From: Ruegeria sp. AD91A
Lineage (GTDB): Bacteria > Pseudomonadota > Alphaproteobacteria > Rhodobacterales > Rhodobacteraceae
Length of the DNA stretch: 64,000 nt
Direction: 5' to 3'
Assembly: GCF_003443535.1 (NCBI RefSeq)
Contig: NZ_CP031946.1
Location: 496,001-560,000 of the forward strand
Position numbers and translations under genes: made by a program. The first letter of the stretch is position 1; every line of letters starts with the position of its first letter. Shown here piece by piece: positions 8,082 to 15,300 of the stretch. The notes below the pieces were generated by a model, which saw only the letters and a list, made by a program, of their open reading frames with translations, did not search any database and was not told the DNA's origin.

Positions 8082-8531
8082 GCCACTCATACCTGCCTCA
8101 CTTCAGCGGTGTTTTCTAACCCGGAATCGTGCCGCAATTCCCGCGAGTTGGCGCATGCGTTTTCAATCAGAGACGGAGCAAACCGTACATTCAGAGGACA
8201 CTTAACGCCCCAGTCTCAGTGCCGCATATTGGCGGGTTCGCTTTGGGCGGGATTTCCCTGATACCCGGCAGTTTACAGGGAATTTTCGTGAGATGGGCCT
8301 GGGACCTAGAGTTTATCCTATCAGAACCGTATGCTTTTCAGAGGTTTATGCTGCAAATTCCCTAAAAGGTGAAACAGGAAATTTTCTTGAGCGAACAGGG
8401 AATTGTTCCCACGGATCAGGGGGGCGAACCCTGTATCAGGGAGGCCGGTTCTTGAGGTGTCAAAAGTCGAACGGAAATTCCTGTTCAACCCAATCAAGTG
8501 CGAGGGTAACGCTGACCAGTCGCTTGAGTGT
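8082..8531. other. Gene-free stretch with iterated AGGGAATTT-like motifs
   Basis: No convincing gene. The stretch holds a cluster of related short motifs in both orientations: GGATTTCCCTG near 8250, ACAGGGAATTTTC at 8275, GCAAATTCCCT at 8353, ACAGGAAATTTTC at 8374, AACAGGGAATT at 8394 and GGAAATTCCTGTT at 8473. The first 70-80 bases resemble the sequence to the right of the second IS copy. It looks like scarred mobile-element DNA between the IS and a terminase remnant. Confidence 0.5.
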
Positions 8532-9403
8532 GAGTTCGGGCGACTGGGTTCCGAAGCTGAACTGGTCAAGGCGCAGGAGTTCATTGAGGGAACCTTGCTG
8601 TCGCGCTTTGACAACCCGGCCGAGGGGCGCGTCGTCATGGTTGCGCAGCGGCTGCACGAGATGGATCCGCCGGGCTACTTGCTCAAACGCGGAACCTATC
8701 GGCATCTGAACCTGCCTACCATCGCGCAAGAGCATGAGACGGTTCATCTCGGTCGAGGAAAGGTCATGCGCCGCAAACCGGGTGATCTGCTGTGCCCGTC
8801 GCGTCTGGATCAGGACACGTTGGATACCAAGCGTCGCGAAATGGGCGCGGTCGTGTTCAATTGCCAGTATCAGCAGAAAACCCGATTGCACCAGACGGCT
8901 CGCCCCTGCGCTGGGAGTGGTTCGGTACTTACGAAACCATCGATGATCCTCGCTGGCTCCAACTGGTTGTTCAAAGCTGGGGTACGGGCATGTCTGCGGA
9001 TTCCCGGTCCGACTTCTCGGTCTATACGACCTGGGGCTTTCGCGAAAACGCATGGTACCTGCTTGACGTCTGGCGAGGGCAGGTGGACTACACGGACCTG
9101 AAGTCCAAGCCATTGAGTCTTGTCAACCGCTGGGATCCCGACCACGTTCTAATCGAAGTTGCGGCAAGCGGAAAACCACTCTTTGACGAGTTGTTCTTTG
9201 ACGATCGCAGGCGGTACGAACGCATTAAGCCTGACAAAGATAAGGAAACCCGGTTCCAGTCAGCTTGTGCACCGGTGGAGGAGGGCAGGGTGATGTTGCC
9301 AATTGATGCGCCCTGGCTGGTGGCATTCAAACGCGAGCTGCAATCCTTTCCACGCGGACGCAACGACGATCAGGTCGACAGCGTCTCTCAATTCCTGAAC
9401 TAG
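8532..9403 (+). pseudogene. Phage terminase large subunit remnant (truncated, frameshifted)
   Basis: Two overlapping frames read as one terminase large-subunit C-terminal half. The first contains TLLSRFDNPAEGRVVMVAQRL, LHEMDPPGYLL and VVFNCQYQQ; the second continues with NPIAPDGSPLRWEWF, the nuclease-like SDFSVYTTWGF and DVWRGQVDYTDL, and ends FPRGRNDDQVDSVSQFLN. The frame changes near 8876-8885, at an A-rich run. The N-terminal ATPase half with Walker A is absent, so this is a decayed prophage fragment rather than a working packaging motor. The left limit is approximate. No capsid, portal or integrase genes accompany it. Confidence 0.72.
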
Positions 9404-9935
9404 TCCAAAGGTCTGGGTTTCTATCGGGCCTTTGGTCGCGATCACCAGATCAACATCGAACGACGGGAGCGCAGCCGTGAGCGGGTCAGACGGCGGTAGT
9501 TATATGAGCCAGACCAGGGGCGGGGCAGGGTTCGCTTGGGTGACACCTGATGCACCTGCTGCGTCCGTTCTACATCGAAATTGGGAGGTGTCTCTCTGAT
9601 CAAAGTTTGCCCGGGAACAAGTTGTGCCTAGGTCAGGAGAGGACCGGCCGCTACTAAAGATGTCTCCGGAAGAATGGGCGGAAAACAGACATTAGCTGCG
9701 CATTGCGCGAATGTCCGCAATGCGGACAAAGCGGCCATTCAGTCAAACCATTGCGGGCAACTTGGGTCAAATTGAACCATGGGCAATTATTTCATCGATT
9801 AATTAGATGTCCCAACTTCGATCCTTCCCGAACCAGTGCCAACTAAGTTGAAAATTGCATTCAATCTACGCCTGCACACCGCAAAAAAGCGGTCAAACCA
9901 AAGCCTGGCAACAGTGCGTCACCGCCAATCTAAGT
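9404..9935. other. Intergenic stretch without a recognisable gene
   Basis: I see no supported coding region here. The only clear structure is GTCCGCAATGCGGAC at 9713-9727, a palindrome with 7-bp arms and one central base. The rest resembles degraded sequence between the terminase remnant and the end of the DUF2950 gene on the opposite strand. Confidence 0.4.
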
Positions 9936-10826
9936 TTACTCGGCTGGGGACCAATTTGGGCCGGGATCATAGGTCGATATCTCAGCAGTTTTTTCAAGCG
10001 TATCCGGGCCAAAGTCTGCCTCGAACACGGTGCCGTTTTCACCCACGAGAAAAGAATGGATACCCGTTACTCCGTAATCCGCAGGCACCGCAAGCAAGGC
10101 GTGACCTGCGACGAACCGATCGCCGACAAAATAGGAATAGGCACCACCCGGAGCATTTGGCCCTTGCCCCTGCAAAATTGCAAAGTAGTAACCGAGGAAA
10201 GGTTCGGGTTCGAAATCAACCGCACCGTCGCTCCAGCCCGAGGCGGCGGCGCGGGCAAGGGCTGCGCCGACAAAACTGTCTTCTTCTGGCCAGAAGAGGC
10301 CGTTTCGTGCGCCGGGATCCGATATGATGGTTCGGGCAAATTCCATGACGCCATCGCCATTGTGATCCACAAGACGAAACGCCGCCTGAAGATCTACATA
10401 GGCCTCAAGCGTTTCGATTACTTCCAATTCATTCAATCCGATTTCACGGGCCGAAAGCTCCTCTACCCCGGCTTCCAAATCAAACTTCCAACCATTTTCA
10501 GCTTGTAGAATTGGGATCGGAAAGGGCCAACTATCTTCGCCAAGCAGAAGAAAAACCCCATTATCCTCGGGCTGAAAGCGGTATCCTTCAGCATACATGC
10601 CAAGCACCTCCTGCCTTCTTCGTTGATCTTCCACCGGATCACCTGTTCCGATTAGATCTTCTGCCTCTGGTCCGAAAATCTCGAGCAGCTTGTTCTGATC
10701 ATCGGCCGTTAACGCTTCTACAAAAGCGTCCAGTGCGGTTTGCGGAGTTTCGAACAGGGCGCCGTCGGAAAACGCAGGTCCAGTAGTCACAGCGAGCACT
10801 AAAAAAGAATAAACCGATTTACGCAT
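9936..10826 (-). CDS. DUF2950 family exported protein
   Basis: A 296-residue protein with a signal peptide (MRKSVYSFLVLAVTTGPAFS) and the DUF2950 pattern: FETPQTALDAFVEAL at the N-terminus, GLFWPEEDSFVGAALARA in the middle, GYYFAILQGQGPNAPGGAYSY and a C-terminal GVTGIHSFLVGENGTVFEAD. The ATG at 10826 follows GGGGAGGCGGTAAT; an in-frame upstream start at 10856 would overlap the DUF3300 gene. It lies one base downstream of the DUF3300 gene, and these two families are commonly encoded together. It is predicted to be periplasmic. Its biochemical function is unknown. Confidence 0.88.
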   Translation of the reverse strand: MRKSVYSFLVLAVTTGPAFSDGALFETPQTALDAFVEALTADDQNKLLEIFGPEAEDLIGTGDPVEDQRRRQEVLGMYAEGYRFQPEDNGVFLLLGEDSWPFPIPILQAENGWKFDLEAGVEELSAREIGLNELEVIETLEAYVDLQAAFRLVDHNGDGVMEFARTIISDPGARNGLFWPEEDSFVGAALARAAASGWSDGAVDFEPEPFLGYYFAILQGQGPNAPGGAYSYFVGDRFVAGHALLAVPADYGVTGIHSFLVGENGTVFEADFGPDTLEKTAEISTYDPGPNWSPAE

Positions 10827-10827
10827 A

Positions 10828-12156
10828 TTACCGCCTCCCCTTGCCTTTAGCAGCATGTCCCCGTTTGGACGCCTTGTGAGCTTTTCCGCCTGAAGATTTT
10901 TTCTTCATAGCCTTACCTTTGGACGCTGCTGGCTTGTGCTGAGCCGTGGCCTTTTTTACTTGAGGTTTCTTGGCTGCTTGCGGTTTCTTTTTGACAGACT
11001 TCTTCGCCGCATCCGGCCGTTTCGTCCGGTCGATGGCCTGCTGCTTGGCAGCAGCCTTGTCCAGATCAACGTTACCGCGATTCACCTGCGGCAAGGGCTT
11101 GCTCCCACTACCTCGATTGGCCAGAGCACCGCTCGCGATAGCTCCCGCCCCTGCACCGGCTGCAACTGCTGCCGCGCCTCCCCTGCTGATGTCGGCAGCA
11201 CCGGACTCACGGCTCAGTTTTGCGCGGAGTTCGTCCGTGCGACCCTCGGGGCGGTTGACAGGCAGGTCGCCGCGACCACCTCCCGGCCTTTTGTGATCAG
11301 AGATCTTGTCCTGGGCTTCCTTTTTTCGGTCAGGATCGGGGTTCCATCCGATGTTTGTACGGTCGCCAAGATCGATGTCATTGCCAATATTGACGTTGCC
11401 GTCGACGTCTATGTCGATATCTGGGTTTCTGTATATCGGGCCACCGCCCCATCCGCCGCAATTCCGGCACCCCCAGTAGCCATACCAGTCGTCGTCATCG
11501 TCGAAAATCTCGTCGATCAGCGCCACGGTGCCAAATGTCAGCAACGCCGCGCCGACTACGTCCCTGGTCGACGGGCCCGTATAGACAGTCTCGGGATTAT
11601 ACTGCGGGACGTACACTGTTTCGGTTTGTGTCGGAGTAATTACAACTGCGTCATCATCAGACACCTCGACAGTTTGCTCTGGCCCCGAAACAAGGGCTCC
11701 ACTGTCAATTGCCTGATCCCGCATTACCTGTACTGCATCCAGCATATCATCGGATTGGGCGAGCATGGCGGTGCCGACTGTCTCAGTCCAATCGATGTGG
11801 GTGGCCATTTGACCAACGACTGCGGGGAACGCCGTGGCCAATACACTTACAGATGGATCCCAGCCCATAGCTTCGATTTCCGGCTCGAGCTCTACGGGGT
11901 CGCGGTCGGCGTTATCTAACAAATACCGTTCTGCTTTAACAATCTGCAGTGGCTGAGTGGCCGCAACAAGTATCTGTATGAGTAGAGTGTCGGGGAAAAG
12001 AGCCACCGGGGCTACCAAAGTTTGCAATTCAGCATCAGATAGAAGGCCGGATGAAGTCTCAGACGTATCTTCCGTTGCAAGAGTATCGGACGCCTCTTGT
12101 GCAAACAGGGCGTTAGATGCGCTTAAACTGAGAGCAAAAATTATATATCTAAACAT
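10828..12156 (-). CDS. DUF3300 family exported protein with Lys-rich tail
   Basis: A 442-residue protein starting at the ATG at 12156, with a signal peptide (MFRYIIFALSLSASNALFA). The DUF3300 core is recognisable by LLSDAELQTLVAPVALFPDTL and IVKAERYL, and ETVYVPQYNPETVYTG follows. A Trp/Gly-rich segment (WYGYWGCRNCGGWGGGP) and aspartate-rich repeats come next. The last 90 residues are very rich in Lys, Ala and Pro, which could bind polyanions or envelope polymers (inference). It is first in a two-gene operon with DUF2950. Its ribosome-binding site lies inside a 10-bp inverted repeat. Confidence 0.87.
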   Translation of the reverse strand: MFRYIIFALSLSASNALFAQEASDTLATEDTSETSSGLLSDAELQTLVAPVALFPDTLLIQILVAATQPLQIVKAERYLLDNADRDPVELEPEIEAMGWDPSVSVLATAFPAVVGQMATHIDWTETVGTAMLAQSDDMLDAVQVMRDQAIDSGALVSGPEQTVEVSDDDAVVITPTQTETVYVPQYNPETVYTGPSTRDVVGAALLTFGTVALIDEIFDDDDDWYGYWGCRNCGGWGGGPIYRNPDIDIDVDGNVNIGNDIDLGDRTNIGWNPDPDRKKEAQDKISDHKRPGGGRGDLPVNRPEGRTDELRAKLSRESGAADISRGGAAAVAAGAGAGAIASGALANRGSGSKPLPQVNRGNVDLDKAAAKQQAIDRTKRPDAAKKSVKKKPQAAKKPQVKKATAQHKPAASKGKAMKKKSSGGKAHKASKRGHAAKGKGRR

Positions 12157-12159
12157 ATT

Positions 12160-12187
12160 GCGATCCTTCAATTTATCGAAGGATCGC
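12160..12187 (-). promoter_or_regulatory. Perfect 10-bp inverted repeat covering the DUF3300 ribosome-binding site
   Basis: GCGATCCTTC (12160-12169) and GAAGGATCGC (12178-12187) are perfect inverted repeats separated by eight bases. On the minus strand the 3' arm contains the GAAGGA Shine-Dalgarno sequence about seven bases before the ATG at 12156. In mRNA this hairpin would hide the ribosome-binding site; in DNA it could be an operator. Which applies cannot be told from sequence. Confidence 0.6.
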
Positions 12188-12345
12188 CTAAGAGCGTGAT
12201 TCTGGCAACTGGCATGCCAAATGCAGGATCATTTAGTAAAACACGGTCATTGGCCAATCTGGCTTGAGCCGTCAATTTGCCTACAAGCCAGCTTCAATGG
12301 CGCAGGGCGATTAACTCCCAACAATACTGATTTGCGCGGCAAGAC

Positions 12346-13182
12346 TCAGGGATTAATGGGGGCGATAACATACAGAGCTTTTAGTGCTTCGCTCGGCTCC
12401 ACCCCCGGCAAAGCGAGACGGAAAATCTCTTCCATTGTGCCCTGAGCATACATTTCTGACAGAACACTATCGACAAAGAGTCGAAAATCATCGTCGCCCC
12501 TCGCAATGGCCAATCCTTGCTTTTCTATCGTCAATATTTCCTGGGATAGTTTGAATTTACCCTTCAACCCCGCAGAAATATAGTTGACCAGCAAAATCGA
12601 CTGATCTGCAAAATACGCGTCGATTTCGCCGTCTCGAAGAGCTTTGATACCGTCTGGATGTGAAGCGAAACGAACCATAGCTGCGTCGATACCAGCGGAT
12701 TTAAATGAATTCTGAACAGACGCCTCTGTTGTTGTGTTGCTTCTCATGCCAATCTTCTTTCCCGCGAGGGCACCCATGGTGCCCGCGGCCTCGATTGGTA
12801 ACAATACGGACGTGCCATCGACATAAATTGGTATTGAGAAATCTACAATTTCGCGCCGGGAAAGTGTTATCGTTGCTGCCCCGCAGAGCATATCCACCTC
12901 TCCGGAAGCAACTTTGTCGAAACGATCTTTCGCGTCGACTGGAATGAACTGAACATTTAGATCCTTCAATTCCAGTTTCTTCGCAATAGCCTTCGCTACT
13001 TGATCGCAAATCAGCGGTGAGAGGCCAAACGGGCGACCTTGGTTGTTAATGTAAGACAACGGAGCAGCATCCGTTCGAAAACCAAATCGGATTTCGTTGT
13101 TCTTTGTTATCCTGTCGATTGTCTGGGCAACCGCGCCGGTTGTGAATAATACCGTCACAATAAATATAGGAAGCAAGCGCAT
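12346..13182 (-). CDS. Family 3 extracellular solute-binding protein (amino-acid ABC type)
   Basis: A 278-residue secreted binding protein with signal peptide MRLLPIFIVTVLFTTGAVAQ. The SBP_bac_3 pattern is clear: ITKNNEIRFGFRTDAAPLSY, GRPFGLSPLICDQVAKAIA, GEVDMLCGAATITLSRRE (the family SRRE motif) and GEIDAYFADQSIL. The ATG at 13182 follows AAGGAAAAACC. No permease or ATPase genes accompany it, so it is an orphan receptor that either feeds a transporter encoded elsewhere or serves as a sensor input. The ligand is unknown, probably a polar amino acid or similar compound. Confidence 0.88.
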   Translation of the reverse strand: MRLLPIFIVTVLFTTGAVAQTIDRITKNNEIRFGFRTDAAPLSYINNQGRPFGLSPLICDQVAKAIAKKLELKDLNVQFIPVDAKDRFDKVASGEVDMLCGAATITLSRREIVDFSIPIYVDGTSVLLPIEAAGTMGALAGKKIGMRSNTTTEASVQNSFKSAGIDAAMVRFASHPDGIKALRDGEIDAYFADQSILLVNYISAGLKGKFKLSQEILTIEKQGLAIARGDDDFRLFVDSVLSEMYAQGTMEEIFRLALPGVEPSEALKALYVIAPINP

Positions 13183-13525
13183 GGTTTTTCCTTATTTGGT
13201 AGCGTAACACCCTTGTGGAGGTGAAAAACACCCTGTGTCGAGAGTAAAACACATTCAGTCGCTTAGGAGTTGGTTTGCTGGTAACAAGGGCTGGCCCGGC
13301 AACAGAAGGAAAGTAAATCCTCGCAGTCGCGACAGCTAACGGAATACAACGGCACCTACTTGGGGCTTGATGCGGGCGCGGGTTCTTGCGTACCGGGCAT
13401 ATGTGCGAAATCTTCAAAGATACTGTTTCAACTACAGGTCGTTGCGACAACACAAAACCGCAACAGTTTCTTTTCGTGGTGTAAACTATTGACCATCGCC
13501 GTGACACAGTACGTTAGGGTTTGTA
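13183..13525. other. Intergenic region between divergent genes
   Basis: I find no gene in this stretch. It should hold the promoters for the leftward binding-protein gene and the rightward lipoprotein operon. Stop codons are frequent and no open frame resembles a known family. Confidence 0.4.
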
Positions 13526-13554
13526 TTCGACGGCTAAGTTAGGCGAAGTATAAT
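13526..13554 (+). promoter_or_regulatory. Possible sigma-70 promoter with consensus TATAAT
   Basis: TATAAT at 13549-13554 is a perfect -10 element with a weak -35 candidate TTCGAC at 13526-13531, 17 bases apart. It overlaps the ATG at 13553 of the downstream gene. If used, translation would have to start downstream, for example at the TTG at 13577; otherwise the match is chance. Confidence 0.3.
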
Positions 13555-14425
13555 GGGTACTGATCTACAATGGAGTTTGGCCGAACTTGGAACGCGCAAT
13601 GCCGCGCCTTTTGCCTTTGTGTGCTTGTTTCTCTTCGCCTCCTGCGCAACCACAGACCCAGAACTTTTGAAGTCCGAATTGAATGCTCGACCCACTGCAC
13701 AGAGTGCGTCGCCAAACGACTACGCTGGCGAAGTTCAATTTAGCATCTCCGACAATATCCCCACACGAGAAAAAAGCGTACCTTACACGCTTAACGCCGG
13801 CATCAGCAGCGTGACGTCGACGCGCCTGGGTATCCGCGGTCTCCTGGATCTGCGAGAGTTCCAAGTCCAAGCGCCCGCGCTCCTGTCGGGCACCTTAGAA
13901 CAAAGTTGCTCTCTGAATGTTGACGTTAAACTCGACGACACCAACGCCAAAGGTGATCTCATCGAGCTCGTAGGCTCAGTGGACGTCGAGCTTTATCGTT
14001 GTCGGGACAAGGAATCCGAGGGTGGCAACGGGCGTGGAGCACGCCTTATCTCGACGACTATCGGAGTCGCCGCAGCGGCACGCGCCAATGTTCGAGGGCA
14101 ATGCGTCCACTTTGATCTTGCTGATGTCGTGCTTCAACCCACTGGGTTTGTCGGAGGGTTGTTTAATCTCATTGGCCTCACAGAACGCGTCGAAGAGGTC
14201 GTTCTCACCAAGGGAAAGGAGTTCACCGAAGAGAATGAGATTTGTCCGAAATTGCCCTCGGAGCTTTCGTCTCTGAAACCGGTTTTCGATTCTGGCGGTA
14301 CCCGTGAGATTGGTGACGGTGGTATCGGTGTTGCGTTGAGCGGCTCAATCGACACCAGTGCGGTGACGATGATGGAGCTCCTGGCGGTTATGCAATCTCG
14401 CGGTATTGTTGGGGGGGAAGGATGA
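13553..14425 (+). CDS. Putative lipoprotein, first of two tandem paralogs (unrecognised family)
   Basis: I do not recognise this 290-residue family. Residues 20-31 (FAFVCLFLFASC) form a hydrophobic stretch ending in a lipobox-like FASC with Cys31, suggesting a membrane-anchored lipoprotein. Four further cysteines (about 119, 150, 184 and 231) recur with almost the same spacing in the next gene, so two disulfides in the periplasm are plausible. The C-terminal block CPKLPSELSSLKP, then FDSGGTREIGDGGIG and GSIDTS, is closely repeated in the paralog. The genes overlap by ATGA. The start is uncertain because a TATAAT overlaps the ATG; a TTG at 13577 is an alternative. Confidence 0.72.
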   Translation: MGTDLQWSLAELGTRNAAPFAFVCLFLFASCATTDPELLKSELNARPTAQSASPNDYAGEVQFSISDNIPTREKSVPYTLNAGISSVTSTRLGIRGLLDLREFQVQAPALLSGTLEQSCSLNVDVKLDDTNAKGDLIELVGSVDVELYRCRDKESEGGNGRGARLISTTIGVAAAARANVRGQCVHFDLADVVLQPTGFVGGLFNLIGLTERVEEVVLTKGKEFTEENEICPKLPSELSSLKPVFDSGGTREIGDGGIGVALSGSIDTSAVTMMELLAVMQSRGIVGGEG

Positions 14426-15186
14426 TGCAGCGGATCTTTCTTCTGATACTTATTTCTGCCGGGTTTCTCGGAACTGCGCTGCTGGCTGAAGAGGTTAGCT
14501 TCATAGCAACCGGGGACGTCAATCTGGGAGATCGTGAGTTCCCGGCGGATTTGGCGTTGCGACTAAAAGATGTGAACGCGACAAGGATCTCGATCGAAAG
14601 TGTCGTCGACCTACGCCGGGCACAAGAAATACTTGTGGAGGAACTCAAAGGAGCCCCGATTGTAGACGTCTGCAACGCACTGATCGGTGTGACCGAAGCA
14701 ACAGTTCGTACCGACGATACAGTGCTTTCGCTAAGCGGGAGGATCGAAGCAAAGCTCTTCCGATGCGAAAGCCGTAACGGCGGAAAATCTATACGCGGTA
14801 AGAAACTCTTCGCTGGTGGTTTAACGATGGGTGCTTCCGCTTCGGCAGAATTCAGAGATGACTGCCTTTATTTCCGTCTTAATGACCTGAGACTTGCTCC
14901 AGATCAACTCGCCGATACGACCGATGCAAAGGGCAATGTCGAAAAGGTTCGGCAGGTATTCTTCGAGACCGCGAACGCAATACTAAGAAGAAACCCGGTA
15001 TGCCCAGAACTTCCTCCCGAACTTGTCTCTCTCTCGCCAGCTTACGACGCCGGTGGCACACTGGAGTTAGGGGAAGGTGGTGTAGGACTGTTCTTCCGAG
15101 GTTCAATCGAAACGAGTACTGAGGCGATTATTGACATCCTTCAGGTGCTCCAGTCGAAGAAAGTGCTTCCACCTCCGCCCCGCTGA
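14422..15186 (+). CDS. Exported protein, second tandem paralog (unrecognised family)
   Basis: A 254-residue protein with a cleavable signal peptide (MMQRIFLLILISAGFLGTALLA) and no lipobox. It is a diverged copy of the upstream protein: cysteines at about 84, 115, 148 and 194 keep the spacing seen there (31, 33-34 and 46-47 residues), and the C-terminal motifs CPELPPELVSLSP, YDAGGTLELGEGGVG and GSIETS match. It overlaps the upstream stop codon and is followed after 114 bases by the DUF3604 gene. One paralog anchored and one soluble suggests a paired periplasmic complex, which is inference. The function is unknown. Confidence 0.75.
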   Translation: MMQRIFLLILISAGFLGTALLAEEVSFIATGDVNLGDREFPADLALRLKDVNATRISIESVVDLRRAQEILVEELKGAPIVDVCNALIGVTEATVRTDDTVLSLSGRIEAKLFRCESRNGGKSIRGKKLFAGGLTMGASASAEFRDDCLYFRLNDLRLAPDQLADTTDAKGNVEKVRQVFFETANAILRRNPVCPELPPELVSLSPAYDAGGTLELGEGGVGLFFRGSIETSTEAIIDILQVLQSKKVLPPPPR

Positions 15187-15300
15187 ACCTAGCCAACGGC
15201 TTAGTGCGGCAGATAGAACTAAAACATTTCGAAGAAAAAGAGCGAGTCGTAGAAATATGCATGTAACGTAGTATCCAGCGTGCAATAGATGAGGTTGAAA

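Noticed and set aside
7256..8089. 8-bp target duplications around IS copy 1 as proof of simple insertion
   Set aside because: Flanking octamers GCCCAAAT and GCCACTCA differ; the same holds for copy 2.
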